Shown here piece after piece: positions 26,668 to 35,185 of a stretch of 64,000 nucleotides of DNA. The notes beneath the pieces are model-generated. The model was not told where the DNA came from, did not search any database, and was given only the letters and a program-made list of their open reading frames with translations. Where the stretch lies: assembly GCA_900659855.1 (NCBI GenBank), contig CAACVI010000002.1, forward strand, positions 1 to 64,000. The letters are read 5' to 3'. The number at the start of each line of letters is the position of its first letter. The stretch's first letter is position 1. The DNA is from Candidatus Desulfarcum epimagneticum (GTDB taxonomy: Bacteria > Desulfobacterota > Desulfobacteria > Desulfobacterales > CR-1). The translations under genes and the position numbers were made by a program.

Positions 26668-26873
26668 TTTTTAATCACGCCGGAATGGCATTGAAATCGT
26701 AGGGGCGAAAAATTTTTCGCCCCTGCCCGCCATTTAATCACACCGGAATGGAATTTCGCCGATAATGTGGATTCCGCAAAATCATAAGATCATAAAATCG
26801 TCAAATTTCAGATATAAAATCCTTCCTACAAATCCGTTGACGTTTCTCCATGAGTTTGCCTATACTTGTGCGA
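26668..26873 (+). repeat. Left flanking direct repeat of the CRISPR-Cas island (decayed repeat / 33-bp palindromic pseudo-spacer / decayed repeat / promoter)
   Basis: It begins with a decayed CRISPR repeat (26668-26697, 24 of 30 bases identical to the array consensus). A 33-bp pseudo-spacer follows (26698-26730) containing a perfect 22-bp palindrome (26702-26723, GGGGCGAAAAA and its complement). A second decayed repeat (26731-26760, 23 of 30) and about 110 bp of unique sequence ending in a promoter complete it. The same order with closely similar sequence is at 41075-41276, after the array. Confidence 0.85.
26837..26866 (+). promoter_or_regulatory. Sigma70-like promoter of the cas effector operon
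   Basis: TTGACG (26837-26842) and TATACT (26861-26866), 18 bp apart, about 47 bp upstream of the chosen cas5 ATG. It lies inside the left flanking repeat, and the identical element recurs at 41244-41273. Confidence 0.7.
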
Positions 26874-26912
26874 TTGGAAAATAAAAAAATTTTGAAAGGA
26901 TTCGGCGCCATT

Positions 26913-27491
26913 ATGTATGTTGTCAATTATCGAGGCCCCTTTGGATTTATTAAACCTTGGACTGCGGTAAGGGACATTGAGACTTTTAGCCAACAGTTTT
27001 TAACCCCTTCCATAGTCGCGGGAATTGAAAGGAAATTATTCCCCGATCTTTTGCATGAGCCATACGATTTGTACAAGATTAAAAGTCACAGGCTGTCTTA
27101 CAAACAAATTTCTCATCAGCAGGAGCAGACTCAGCCCAGGGGGTGGAATAAGAAAAACAATCGTTTTTGCAGACCATATGCCATACTGGTTCGAGGCGTT
27201 TTGATAGAGCCTGATTTATATCTTGGATTTGATAATGAAAAAGACGCCATCCATGCCGCAAAACAGCATATATGCCTTTGCAGGAATGAAGACATACTAT
27301 TCCCCGATGGTTCAATCATTAACATTACTGAAGAAGACTTCGATTCTCAGGAAGGCCCTTTTAATGGTTTTGAGCTGGTATTTGAGCAAAACGATCAGTC
27401 TTTTTTAGTGGGATACAACCGTTTTGATGAGCATAAGCCCATGTATGGATGGCTTAAAATCATCGGCAACCCCGTAAAGCATATATGCTGA
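26913..27491 (+). CDS. cas5: Cas5 family protein of a type I CRISPR-Cas system
   Basis: 192-residue RAMP-fold Cas5. It starts MYVVNYRGPFGFIKPWTAVR and continues FLTPSIVAGIERKLFPD, the place where Cas5 proteins carry their conserved TPSA..GILEAI-like helix. IKSHRLSYKQISHQ and a late glycine-containing YGWLKIIG follow. Cas5 caps the 5' handle of crRNA in Cascade. ATG 26913 is used because the longer ORF start (26850) lies inside the promoter; GAAAGGA precedes it. The stop overlaps cas3. Assignment rests on the N-terminal pattern and on context. It is the first gene of the operon, unusual for cas5. Confidence 0.75.
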   Translation: MYVVNYRGPFGFIKPWTAVRDIETFSQQFLTPSIVAGIERKLFPDLLHEPYDLYKIKSHRLSYKQISHQQEQTQPRGWNKKNNRFCRPYAILVRGVLIEPDLYLGFDNEKDAIHAAKQHICLCRNEDILFPDGSIINITEEDFDSQEGPFNGFELVFEQNDQSFLVGYNRFDEHKPMYGWLKIIGNPVKHIC

Positions 27492-29653
27492 TTATGGATA
27501 TTTGTCCTCATATAAAAGCAAAAGGCTCTCCCGAGTTCACAACCTTATACGCCCATCTTTGCCATGTTGAATCAGCAATTGAAAAATTTGCCGAATGTTT
27601 GGATTTTGATGTTGCCATTGCAAAAAAAGGAGCGGTTTTTCATGATATTGGAAAAGCAAGCACGGTTTTTCAAAAAAGGCTTGTGGGCGGATATAGAATG
27701 GGGCAGTCAACATTCCGCCATGAAATCGCTTCCTGCTTTTTTATTTCCCTGATCAGTGAAAAAGATCAGCCCGCGCTGATTGAAATGATCATTGCCCACC
27801 ACAAATCAATTGAAGGGGATAAAAATTTTAAGGGAATACTTGATTTGGAGGAACATGAGGGCGATATTTTTGAGTCTCATATCAAGGACTGGGATGTCTG
27901 GAAACCAGACGTTTTAAAAATACTTTCCGCCTTTGGTATAAAAACCAGGGACATTTCTCGCTCCGAAGCCCATGCCAATTATCTTGAAGTTTTAAATTAC
28001 TGCGAAAAAAGGATCGAGGACTGTGGGTATTCAAGGTGGCGGGGTCTTCTTATGTCTGCGGATCATTTCGCTTCGGCCTTGTCTGAATCGACAGCGGACT
28101 ATTTAAAAAACACATTTAAAAATCCGATTCTGGATTTTTACAGCAGAAAATCGGAGCTTTATCCCCTGTCATTGAAAAAAGCCACATCCAAAAAAAAACA
28201 CACTATTGTCGTGGCATGCACAGGCGCGGGAAAAACAGATTATCTTTTTAGGCGATGCAAAGGCCGAGTATTTTACACGCTTCCATTTCAGGCGTCAATA
28301 AACGCCATGTATCAGCGGGTTAAAAAAGATTTGTCTCCTTCAAATCCGGGACTGGATATTCGGATACTTCATTCCGCTTCAAAAATAGCGGTCAATGACG
28401 AATTACAGGAAGACATTGCTTTACAACGGCTCATCGGCTCAAGCATTAAAATTTTAACCCCATGGCAATTGGCCTCTATTGTTTTCGGCACAAGGGGCTT
28501 TGAATCTCAAATTGAGGACATTAAAGGGTGCGATGTCATTCTTGATGAAATTCACACTTACACTGGCGTGTCAAAGTCAATCGCCTTGAAAATTGTGGAA
28601 GCATTGAATTATTTGGGTTGTCGCATCCATATCGGCACTGCAACCATGCCCACCTCATTATACGAACAAATAATCGCGTTGCTGGGCGAGGATTTCATTG
28701 AGCAGGTTTCTCTTGACGAATCAGAACTTAAAAAATTTGATCGGCATAGACTTTTTAAAATCAATTCATGGGATGATTCAGATGAAATCATCTCTCATGC
28801 TATCGAAAAAAAGCAAAAGATATTGATTGTTTGCAACCGGATAGAATCGGCTCAAAGTGTTTTTTTCCGGGTTAAAAATTTGTTTCCTGATATTCCATCC
28901 ATGCTGATTCACAGCAGATTTAAACGCGGAGATCGGCATGAAAAAGAAAAGAAACTGTTGGGTCTTGATGAAAAGGGACGGCCCACGGGCGAGTTTAACA
29001 CTTCGCCGGACGCTTGCATCGTGGTTTCCACACAGGTTGTGGAAGTCAGTCTGGATATCAGCTTTGACCTCATGATTACCGAAACAGCCCCCATTGATTC
29101 ATTGATTCAGCGTTTTGGGAGAGTCAATAGAAAAAGATCCCCGTCCGCCATAGGTCTTCATAAACGGGTCTATTTAATCGCCCCGCCGGATGATGAAAAG
29201 GATTGCAAACCGTATGAATTGGCGACGCTGAAAGACAGTTTTGAAGTTTTGGATCACGATGGCATTCTTCACGAATCTGACTATCAAAGAAAGATAGACC
29301 ATGTCTTTCCGGTCATATCAACCATAGACATAGAAACCCACACGGCGTTTAAAGGAGACGGCCGATGGAACATTGAAGCCCTGACCCACAGAAATGATTC
29401 CATTTTGGTTAAACTCCTTGAAATTGAGAGCGCAACCGCTATTATTGAATCTGACTCTGAAGCTTACAGAAATGCGACATGCGAGGAGCAGGCTCTCATT
29501 GAGATACCGGTGAAATATTATTCAGTTAACGATTTTTACCAGCTTGGTTGCGGCGGTTATCCATTTGTTATACCGGATCAAGGATATTCGGATGAGATGG
29601 GTCTCGAAATCAACAAGGCCAAAGAACATCAAACAGACTTAAGCTTCATATAA
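27485..29653 (+). CDS. cas3: Cas3: HD nuclease fused to DExH helicase
   Basis: 722 residues. The HD nuclease domain has AHLCHVE, AVFHDIGKA (HD about 53-54), and IIAHHKS (about 98-104). The superfamily 2 helicase has Walker A VACTGAGKTDYLF (about 240-252), DEIHTYTG (motif II, about 353), GTATMPTSLYE (motif III) and the C-terminal QRFGRVNRKR (motif VI, about 541). It unwinds and degrades target DNA after Cascade recognition. It is on the short side for an HD-helicase Cas3 and complete. An alternative start is ATG 27494. Confidence 0.93.
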   Translation: MLIMDICPHIKAKGSPEFTTLYAHLCHVESAIEKFAECLDFDVAIAKKGAVFHDIGKASTVFQKRLVGGYRMGQSTFRHEIASCFFISLISEKDQPALIEMIIAHHKSIEGDKNFKGILDLEEHEGDIFESHIKDWDVWKPDVLKILSAFGIKTRDISRSEAHANYLEVLNYCEKRIEDCGYSRWRGLLMSADHFASALSESTADYLKNTFKNPILDFYSRKSELYPLSLKKATSKKKHTIVVACTGAGKTDYLFRRCKGRVFYTLPFQASINAMYQRVKKDLSPSNPGLDIRILHSASKIAVNDELQEDIALQRLIGSSIKILTPWQLASIVFGTRGFESQIEDIKGCDVILDEIHTYTGVSKSIALKIVEALNYLGCRIHIGTATMPTSLYEQIIALLGEDFIEQVSLDESELKKFDRHRLFKINSWDDSDEIISHAIEKKQKILIVCNRIESAQSVFFRVKNLFPDIPSMLIHSRFKRGDRHEKEKKLLGLDEKGRPTGEFNTSPDACIVVSTQVVEVSLDISFDLMITETAPIDSLIQRFGRVNRKRSPSAIGLHKRVYLIAPPDDEKDCKPYELATLKDSFEVLDHDGILHESDYQRKIDHVFPVISTIDIETHTAFKGDGRWNIEALTHRNDSILVKLLEIESATAIIESDSEAYRNATCEEQALIEIPVKYYSVNDFYQLGCGGYPFVIPDQGYSDEMGLEINKAKEHQTDLSFI

Positions 29654-29664
29654 AAGATATTATT

Positions 29665-31062
29665 ATGATTTCAATCAATGTCGGACGCGCGTTTTTAAAG
29701 GCTTATAACACAAAGAATAACACATCATATTCTTCCAGAGAATTTTTTGAGAAAATATTTTTTGGTCTTTTTTTTAATCATCCCAAATATATGATATGGC
29801 CCACAAATTCGCCTTTTGTGCAGATGGAAAAGGGACAAAAACCCCATCTTCTGAGCCCGGAAGAAAGACGTGAAAAGTTGAATAAACTTTTTGTCAAGGC
29901 AAAGACAGAAACCCCTGATTCCAGCTTCGCTATCGGTTTTCCCGCGTCGGAACTAAAAGAATTCGCGACTACATCCGGCCTTGTGAGCGACATGGAAATT
30001 CCTGTTGATGAATCTGATATTTATTATTCATGGATCGGTTCCGGACTGGGGATTGGAGTCTCGGGCGGAGTTTGTATATTCTTTACTGAACCTGAAATTT
30101 TGCTGAAAACTTTTGAAGGCTGGCATGTTTATAGAAAATTTTTGAATGATGAGACTTTAAAAAAACTCGCCCCAAATAAAATAAATAGCTGGAATGGGCA
30201 ATGGCTCAATTATGTTTATCAAAAAAGGCATAAAAAAAATTTCGATTTTACCGCTTTAGACAATCAAAACCTCTTTAAACATGGTAAAGATGGGACAATC
30301 GTCATTGAAACGATTAAATGGAGTAAATTGTTTTTCAATATTTCCAGGAAATTTCCGGATCAAACCCTCATGGGATATGTTTACAGCCTGGGGCAGACAA
30401 ACAAAACATTGGGTTTTTTCCCATTTCATTTTAAGCAGGCTCAAACGATTAAACATTTTTACAAAATTCTTTTTGGCGAGAATAATGCTATCCGGGACAG
30501 CTCAGCCTATGAAAATTTGTATGGCGCCCATATAAAAAGGGCTTGCGAATTGGGGTCAATAGGACTTCATGCCCTGCAACCTGCTGGGTTGAAACAATAT
30601 TTTAAAGAAGGGAAAAAACCTAATTTTAAAAAATTAAAGGTTGCGCCCAAAAAGGGGGAGGGCCACAATGAATATAGAAGCAGGAGTGAGAACGCGTCAT
30701 TAAAGGACAGGGAAAAAGTTGTTTTATTTAGAACCTATAAGGCATGGTTGGTTGCTATGATAACAAAAAACAAAGAAGATATGGTTGACTACACAAGGGA
30801 CGTGGCGCTGGCTCTGCATGCCTACAAAGCGAAAGCCACCAAGAATGTCGCTAAAAATCTTATTGAAAAGGAGCTTCTTGTCGCAAAATCCAGGAAGAAA
30901 TTTATAGAGGCCCTGGTGGAAATCGTGCAGGATGCCGGCAAAGAGGATTTGGAAACCTATAAAGAACTGAAAAATCGGGTTCATCTTATGACAGCGGAGG
31001 ATTTTGGGTATTTTGTCGTTCTTCTCAGATTCGACTATGCCTATGAAGAAAGAAATGTTTAA
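29665..31062 (+). CDS. Probable Cas8-like large subunit of type I Cascade (subtype unassigned)
   Basis: 465 residues, AT-rich, between cas3 and cas7, the place of the large subunit. It starts MISINVGRAFLKAYNTKNNT and continues with SREFFEKIFFGLFF, a run of aromatic/basic residues, and a C-terminal helical half (LFRTYKAWLVAMITKNKEDM, ALALHAYKAKATKNVAKNLI, KKFIEALVEIVQDAGKEDLE) that could stand in for a small subunit. I do not recognise it as Cas8a, Cas8b, Cas8c or Csd1-like from motifs; no zinc Cys cluster is visible. Call rests on size and position. Confidence 0.6.
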   Translation: MISINVGRAFLKAYNTKNNTSYSSREFFEKIFFGLFFNHPKYMIWPTNSPFVQMEKGQKPHLLSPEERREKLNKLFVKAKTETPDSSFAIGFPASELKEFATTSGLVSDMEIPVDESDIYYSWIGSGLGIGVSGGVCIFFTEPEILLKTFEGWHVYRKFLNDETLKKLAPNKINSWNGQWLNYVYQKRHKKNFDFTALDNQNLFKHGKDGTIVIETIKWSKLFFNISRKFPDQTLMGYVYSLGQTNKTLGFFPFHFKQAQTIKHFYKILFGENNAIRDSSAYENLYGAHIKRACELGSIGLHALQPAGLKQYFKEGKKPNFKKLKVAPKKGEGHNEYRSRSENASLKDREKVVLFRTYKAWLVAMITKNKEDMVDYTRDVALALHAYKAKATKNVAKNLIEKELLVAKSRKKFIEALVEIVQDAGKEDLETYKELKNRVHLMTAEDFGYFVVLLRFDYAYEERNV

Positions 31063-31082
31063 CCATGTGTCAGGGAGAGAAT

Positions 31083-32153
31083 ATGCATACGATTTATGTT
31101 AGAACTTTAAAAAGGGCGGATCACACTGTTTTTTGTGTTTCGGACGGGCAGAAAACGTATTTCGATCCTCAGTTTAACCGCGCAATCCCTTATTCCAGCG
31201 GTCAGCAAGTAAAACGCTCAATCATGGACAGGCTGTCAACAGAGTTGAATGAGACTCCGGCGCCGGTGACATTTTTGTCTGATGTGACTAAAAAGAATGA
31301 AATTACAGAAGGCGAGGTGTTTGGGACATGTGACCCATCTTATTTTGACCAGTTGCTTGGCGGATGGATGAAAGCCGTCAAAGACGGGAAAGAGAAAACC
31401 GTAAAACGAAGGAGCCCTTTTTCCATATCCGCAATGAGAGCTTTGCATCCATTGCTTGCGGGTGTTCATAAAGAGAATATTACTTTTGACAGAAGCGGAC
31501 GATCAAACAACAAAGTGATTGTAAGAGATCCCAAAGGGAACGAACTCTCCGAAGATGATATTAAAAATTTGCTTCAGGATAAGGATAGAAGTTTGGTCAG
31601 AAAATGGATCCCGAACAATAAAACTGTGACCGGCTTGTTTGTTCAGGATATCGCCATAGACTTAAGAAGGCTGTTTTGTGTAAACTTGGATCCTTATGAG
31701 CCTGAAATAAATCAAAAAACTGAAGAAAAGTTAAAGGAAAACGGCTGGATTGAGACAAAAAATATTTTTGGGGATTGCCTCCTGGCCCCCATAGAGACAA
31801 GGGAAAAACTTATCCCTGCAATTTCAAAAGCAATTTTCAATTGGCAAATCACCTCAAATCAATCCAGAACATTTAGCCTTATGGAAACTCTTGCTGTCGC
31901 AATAAGTCATAATGCCAACAAAATTGCAAGCAGCATCCGGGGAAAATTAAGCGAAGAGAATGAGAATAGAGCTGTTCCTGTGATCGAGGAACATCTCGAC
32001 GGGGTTGACATGTTCATAACACTTGCGGCGGATGGCTACGTCATCACAAATTCGGAAAAAGCCGACGCGCTGGACTTGGCCGAACAGAACATTTTGGAAC
32101 GAATGGAAAAATTTGACTATACAAATCAATTGAATGGCCCTGGCCAAGTATAA
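31083..32153 (+). CDS. cas7: Cas7 family backbone protein
   Basis: 356 residues starting MHTIYVRTLKRADHTVF; AGGGAGA precedes this ATG, so it is preferred to 31065. NRAIPYSSGQQVKRSIMDRL corresponds to the early conserved helix of Cas7/DevR-type RAMP proteins. FSISAMRALHPLLAG and VTGLFVQDIAIDLRRLFCVN follow, with late NWQITSNQSRTFSLMETLAV. Cas7 forms the crRNA-binding filament of Cascade. It lies 20 bp after the large subunit and 23 bp before cas6. Confidence 0.78.
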   Translation: MHTIYVRTLKRADHTVFCVSDGQKTYFDPQFNRAIPYSSGQQVKRSIMDRLSTELNETPAPVTFLSDVTKKNEITEGEVFGTCDPSYFDQLLGGWMKAVKDGKEKTVKRRSPFSISAMRALHPLLAGVHKENITFDRSGRSNNKVIVRDPKGNELSEDDIKNLLQDKDRSLVRKWIPNNKTVTGLFVQDIAIDLRRLFCVNLDPYEPEINQKTEEKLKENGWIETKNIFGDCLLAPIETREKLIPAISKAIFNWQITSNQSRTFSLMETLAVAISHNANKIASSIRGKLSEENENRAVPVIEEHLDGVDMFITLAADGYVITNSEKADALDLAEQNILERMEKFDYTNQLNGPGQV

Positions 32154-32176
32154 TATTTTTATCGTGAGGAAATGTT

Positions 32177-32974
32177 TTGCGAATTTTAATAACAGCGGAA
32201 AGTGAAAAACCCTCTTTTTTTCCATACAACTATCAATATCCATTACATTCGGCGCTATACTCCCTTATAAATGAGTCTTCGTTTGAATATTCCAGTTTTT
32301 TGCATGATCGTGGCTACATAAGGGATGGAATCAATAAAAAATTCAAATTTTTTACCTTTTCAAAACTTAAATTTTTCCCAACACAAAGGTCCGAAGATGG
32401 TTTTCATAATGTCAAAAAAATTCAGTTTGTATTTGCTTCCTCAGTGAATGAAAGTCTGAAGCATTTAGTCCTGGGAATTTTTTCCAACCAAAGAATCAAA
32501 TTTAGTTTAAATGGCCAAAAATCCATTTTTGATGTGTTCAACGTAGACATACAACCGGAACCGACTTTTGGTGAACATGGAAAGTTTATTTGTCTTTCTC
32601 CGATTTCGGTTACAACGGTAAGGATAGATGAAAATGGAAAACGAAAACAGCATTTTTTAAACTACATGATCCCGGAAGAGAGAGAACATTTTATTGAGAA
32701 CATTAAAAAAAATTTGGTCAATAAATACGAAACGATTAATGGGATTAAATATCAAAGCTTGGATTCCTCGTTTAATTTTCACTTTGACGTTGATTATATT
32801 TCAAGGCGGAAGGGCAATATTTCAAAGTTAATAAATTTTAAAAATGGGATTAAAATAAAAGCCATTGAGGCGCCATTTGGCGTTCAGGCTGATCCTGAAT
32901 TAGTAAAAATTGGTTACGAATGCGGATGGGGTGAAAAAAATAGCGCTGGTTTTGGTTGCGTTCAAAAAATTTGA
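32177..32974 (+). CDS. cas6: Cas6 endoribonuclease
   Basis: 265-residue RAMP protein that cuts pre-crRNA within the repeat. The family's N-terminal pattern is seen as FFPYNYQYPLHSALYSLINE (about 14-33, His 24 could be the catalytic base). The signature glycine-rich C terminus is GYECGWGEKNSAGFGCVQKI. The start is TTG 32177 with GAGGA six bases upstream; the only nearby ATG (32172) hits a stop after five codons. It ends the effector half of the operon. Confidence 0.9.
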   Translation: MRILITAESEKPSFFPYNYQYPLHSALYSLINESSFEYSSFLHDRGYIRDGINKKFKFFTFSKLKFFPTQRSEDGFHNVKKIQFVFASSVNESLKHLVLGIFSNQRIKFSLNGQKSIFDVFNVDIQPEPTFGEHGKFICLSPISVTTVRIDENGKRKQHFLNYMIPEEREHFIENIKKNLVNKYETINGIKYQSLDSSFNFHFDVDYISRRKGNISKLINFKNGIKIKAIEAPFGVQADPELVKIGYECGWGEKNSAGFGCVQKI

Positions 32975-33407
32975 ATCTCGAGAAAAAATAAAACAAAAGG
33001 TGATCACTTTACGCGATTATCAAAAACGAAAGGGCTGAATTTTAAAAAAATGTAGTTAACGGACCGAGGTGAACCAGCGGTCTCATTATTTCCAATAGTT
33101 TAAAAAAATTATATAAAATCAAGTTGAAAGGGGATCCGCGAAAAACGGGAATGGGATTATAAAAGGGAGATCGCTCCTGTCCCCGGGCTTAAATATTCCC
33201 TCAAAAAAGCCGTAAAAAAAATGAGGTGCGATAAATTTCAAGAACAAATCCGCAACATTCTGTTTTTATATTTTTTTTCAATAAAAAAGGAAATTTAACA
33301 GTTACCTTTTGTCAAACGATAACTCCCCTTTTTGTTTCAGGCAAAGTATAACAAAAGGTAATTAAAAAACAGCGGTCCCGTAGGCCGGGTTGAGGGAGAT
33401 GACCGTA
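32975..33407 (+). promoter_or_regulatory. 433-bp AT-rich gap between effector and adaptation genes, with inverted repeat
   Basis: No reading frame with coding character is seen. It contains a palindrome-like AAAGG/TGATCACTTT at about 32996-33010. It also has an 11-bp perfect inverted repeat, TTACCTTTTGT (33302-33312) and ACAAAAGGTAA (33351-33361), about 45 bp ahead of the AlbA_2 gene. The repeat could be an operator or the ends of a tiny inserted element. This gap marks the change in base composition inside the cas locus. Confidence 0.45.
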
Positions 33408-34631
33408 ATGAACAAAAAAGAGCTTTTAGAGCTCATTGAAAAGGGCGAATCCAGTTTTGTGGAATTCAAGTCGGACACGCCGGATATCACTGCGGAAACA
33501 ATCGGGGAATATGTGGTCTGCTTTGCGAATTCAAAGGGCGGAAAAATTCTGCTCGGGGTTGAGGATGACGGCGCGATAACAGGCTTGCAGGGCAGGTTCC
33601 CCGAATACGGCAAATGGATATCCGACGCTGTTCAGGGCTGGGCGCATCCCAATATTATCGTCGACTATGAAGAGACGCCTGTGGGAGAAAATTTGCGGGT
33701 CGCCGTGATCACTGTGCCGATGGGCGTCGCCAAACCGTATTCCAAGCGCAAGGGAAAGGACGCAAAGGAGCGTTATTATATTCGCGATGTCACCACTTGC
33801 CGGGAAACAGACAGAGAAGAGCTGAGGCGTTTATTTCAAAGCTCCGGAATGATCCATTATGAAGCGACTCCCGTGCCGAGGTCAAAACCGGAAGACTTGA
33901 ACGAAACGCTGCTTCGCGAGTATTTCAGCCGAATAAGAGATATCGGCTATGATGACAGGTCAAAATGGCTTCGACTTTTGATTGACAACCAGATGCTTTC
34001 CGAAGAAATGGGCGATGTCAATTGCGCCCTGGCAGGGCTTGTTTTATTCGGCAGAAAGGACAGGGTCAAAAGACTCATTCCTCAAAGCGGCGTCACCGCT
34101 GTGGAATATGACTCTCCCGACGCGGATGTGGCGGGGCGTTTTCGAAAAGAAATCAACGGCCCCCTGCTTTCGTCGTTTGAAAGCTCGGGATCCGTCGTTG
34201 AAGAAGGTGTGATTGACCAGGCTGTGAATTTTGTTTTAAGGGTAAGGTCAAAAGAAAGAATTGAAGGGACAAGACGTGTGACTGAATATGCCTATCCCCC
34301 CGGGGTCTTGCGTGAGGTCATTGTCAATGCCGCCGCTCACAGGGATTATACCATCGGCGGGACAAATATCGGCCTTTGGCTCTATCCCGACCGGCTGGAA
34401 GTCGACAGTCCGGGCTCTCTTCCGAACAGCATTACAATAGAACGGATGAAAAACGGCGCCCGGTACCACCGCAATCAAACGATTGTCGAGTATCTGCGCG
34501 ATATGGATTTCATCGAAGGCAGCGGCAGGGGCGTGTCGCGAAAAATCATTCGCGGCATGATTGAACACAACGGCAAGGAGCCGGATTTTGAGCTGAGAGG
34601 CGAATCTTTAAGAGTGACTTTATATGCGTAA
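33408..34631 (+). CDS. AlbA_2 (Schlafen-type) domain protein with C-terminal GHKL-type ATPase domain
   Basis: 407 residues. The N-terminal AlbA_2 domain (about 1-115) has GESSFVEFKSDTPDITAETI, ANSKGGKILLGVEDDGAITG and VPMGVAKPYSKRKG...RYYIRD. The C-terminal half is an HATPase_c_4-type domain (COG2865, often named RecG-like or putative transcriptional regulator) with REVIVNAAAHRDYTIGGTNI (N-box Asn about 307), DRLEVDSPGSLPNSITIERM, and EGSGRGVSRKIIRGM. It stops there; the usual winged-helix tail is absent. ATG 33408 fits GAGGGA. The stop is 2 bp before cas4, so it is translationally linked to cas4-cas1-cas2. Role unknown: regulator of acquisition or accessory defence factor are both possible. 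Confidence 0.85.
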   Translation: MNKKELLELIEKGESSFVEFKSDTPDITAETIGEYVVCFANSKGGKILLGVEDDGAITGLQGRFPEYGKWISDAVQGWAHPNIIVDYEETPVGENLRVAVITVPMGVAKPYSKRKGKDAKERYYIRDVTTCRETDREELRRLFQSSGMIHYEATPVPRSKPEDLNETLLREYFSRIRDIGYDDRSKWLRLLIDNQMLSEEMGDVNCALAGLVLFGRKDRVKRLIPQSGVTAVEYDSPDADVAGRFRKEINGPLLSSFESSGSVVEEGVIDQAVNFVLRVRSKERIEGTRRVTEYAYPPGVLREVIVNAAAHRDYTIGGTNIGLWLYPDRLEVDSPGSLPNSITIERMKNGARYHRNQTIVEYLRDMDFIEGSGRGVSRKIIRGMIEHNGKEPDFELRGESLRVTLYA

Positions 34632-34633
34632 AA

Positions 34634-35143
34634 ATGGGATATGACCCGATGCAAAACCTGGATTTCACCGGAACCCAGATCAACTATTATTTTGTGTGCC
34701 GGCGCAAACTCTGGCTGTTTTCAAAAGACATCCGCTTTGAAAGCGAAAACGAATATGTTCAACTGGGGCGTCTCATTGACGAGCATTCATACAAACGGAA
34801 GAAAAAACAGCTTGAAATCGGCAGAATCAAAATCGATTTCATGGACGGCAAGGGCGTGATCCATGAGGTCAAAAAGTCCAATAAGGTTGAAAAGGCCCAT
34901 ATTTATCAGCTCAAATATTACCTTCTCACACTGGTGAAAATGGGCGCCGCGCATGTGACGGGAGAAATCGACTATCCAAAGCTCAAAAAAAGAAAAACCG
35001 TTCTGCTGGAGCCCGGCGACGAAGAGGAGTTTGAGCGTGTTTTTTCAGACATCCGGGAGATTCTTGACCGGCCGCACCCGCCTGCGGCGGTTAGAAAAAC
35101 CATCTGCGGCAAGTGCGCGTATTATGAATTTTGTTTTGCATAA
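34634..35143 (+). CDS. cas4: Cas4 exonuclease
   Basis: 169-residue RecB-like nuclease with an iron-sulfur cluster. The N-terminal FTGTQINYYFVCRRKLWLFS supplies the first Cys. RLIDEHSYKRKK, KIDFMDGKGVIHEVKKSNKV (catalytic Asp, Glu and Lys of PD-(D/E)xK) and the C-terminal CGKCAYYEFCFA with three Cys follow. Cas4 trims prespacers and selects PAM orientation. It is 2 bp after the AlbA_2 gene and 42 bp before cas1. Start could also be ATG 34649. Confidence 0.93.
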   Translation: MGYDPMQNLDFTGTQINYYFVCRRKLWLFSKDIRFESENEYVQLGRLIDEHSYKRKKKQLEIGRIKIDFMDGKGVIHEVKKSNKVEKAHIYQLKYYLLTLVKMGAAHVTGEIDYPKLKKRKTVLLEPGDEEEFERVFSDIREILDRPHPPAAVRKTICGKCAYYEFCFA

Positions 35144-35185
35144 CAGGGCCGGCGTCGTTATTTTGAGGCCATCCCGAGGGGCGCC

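Noticed and set aside
26496-26741. 81-residue minus-strand frame before cas5
   Set aside because: It crosses the decayed CRISPR repeats and palindromic pseudo-spacer; no ribosome-binding site or family.
26850-26912. Longer cas5 start at 26850
   Set aside because: This ATG lies between the -35 and -10 hexamers of the promoter, so it would not be in the transcript.
29665-31062. Assignment of the large subunit to Cas8b or Cas8c
   Set aside because: Position supports a Cas8 role, but I see no diagnostic motif of a named family, so the subtype is left open.
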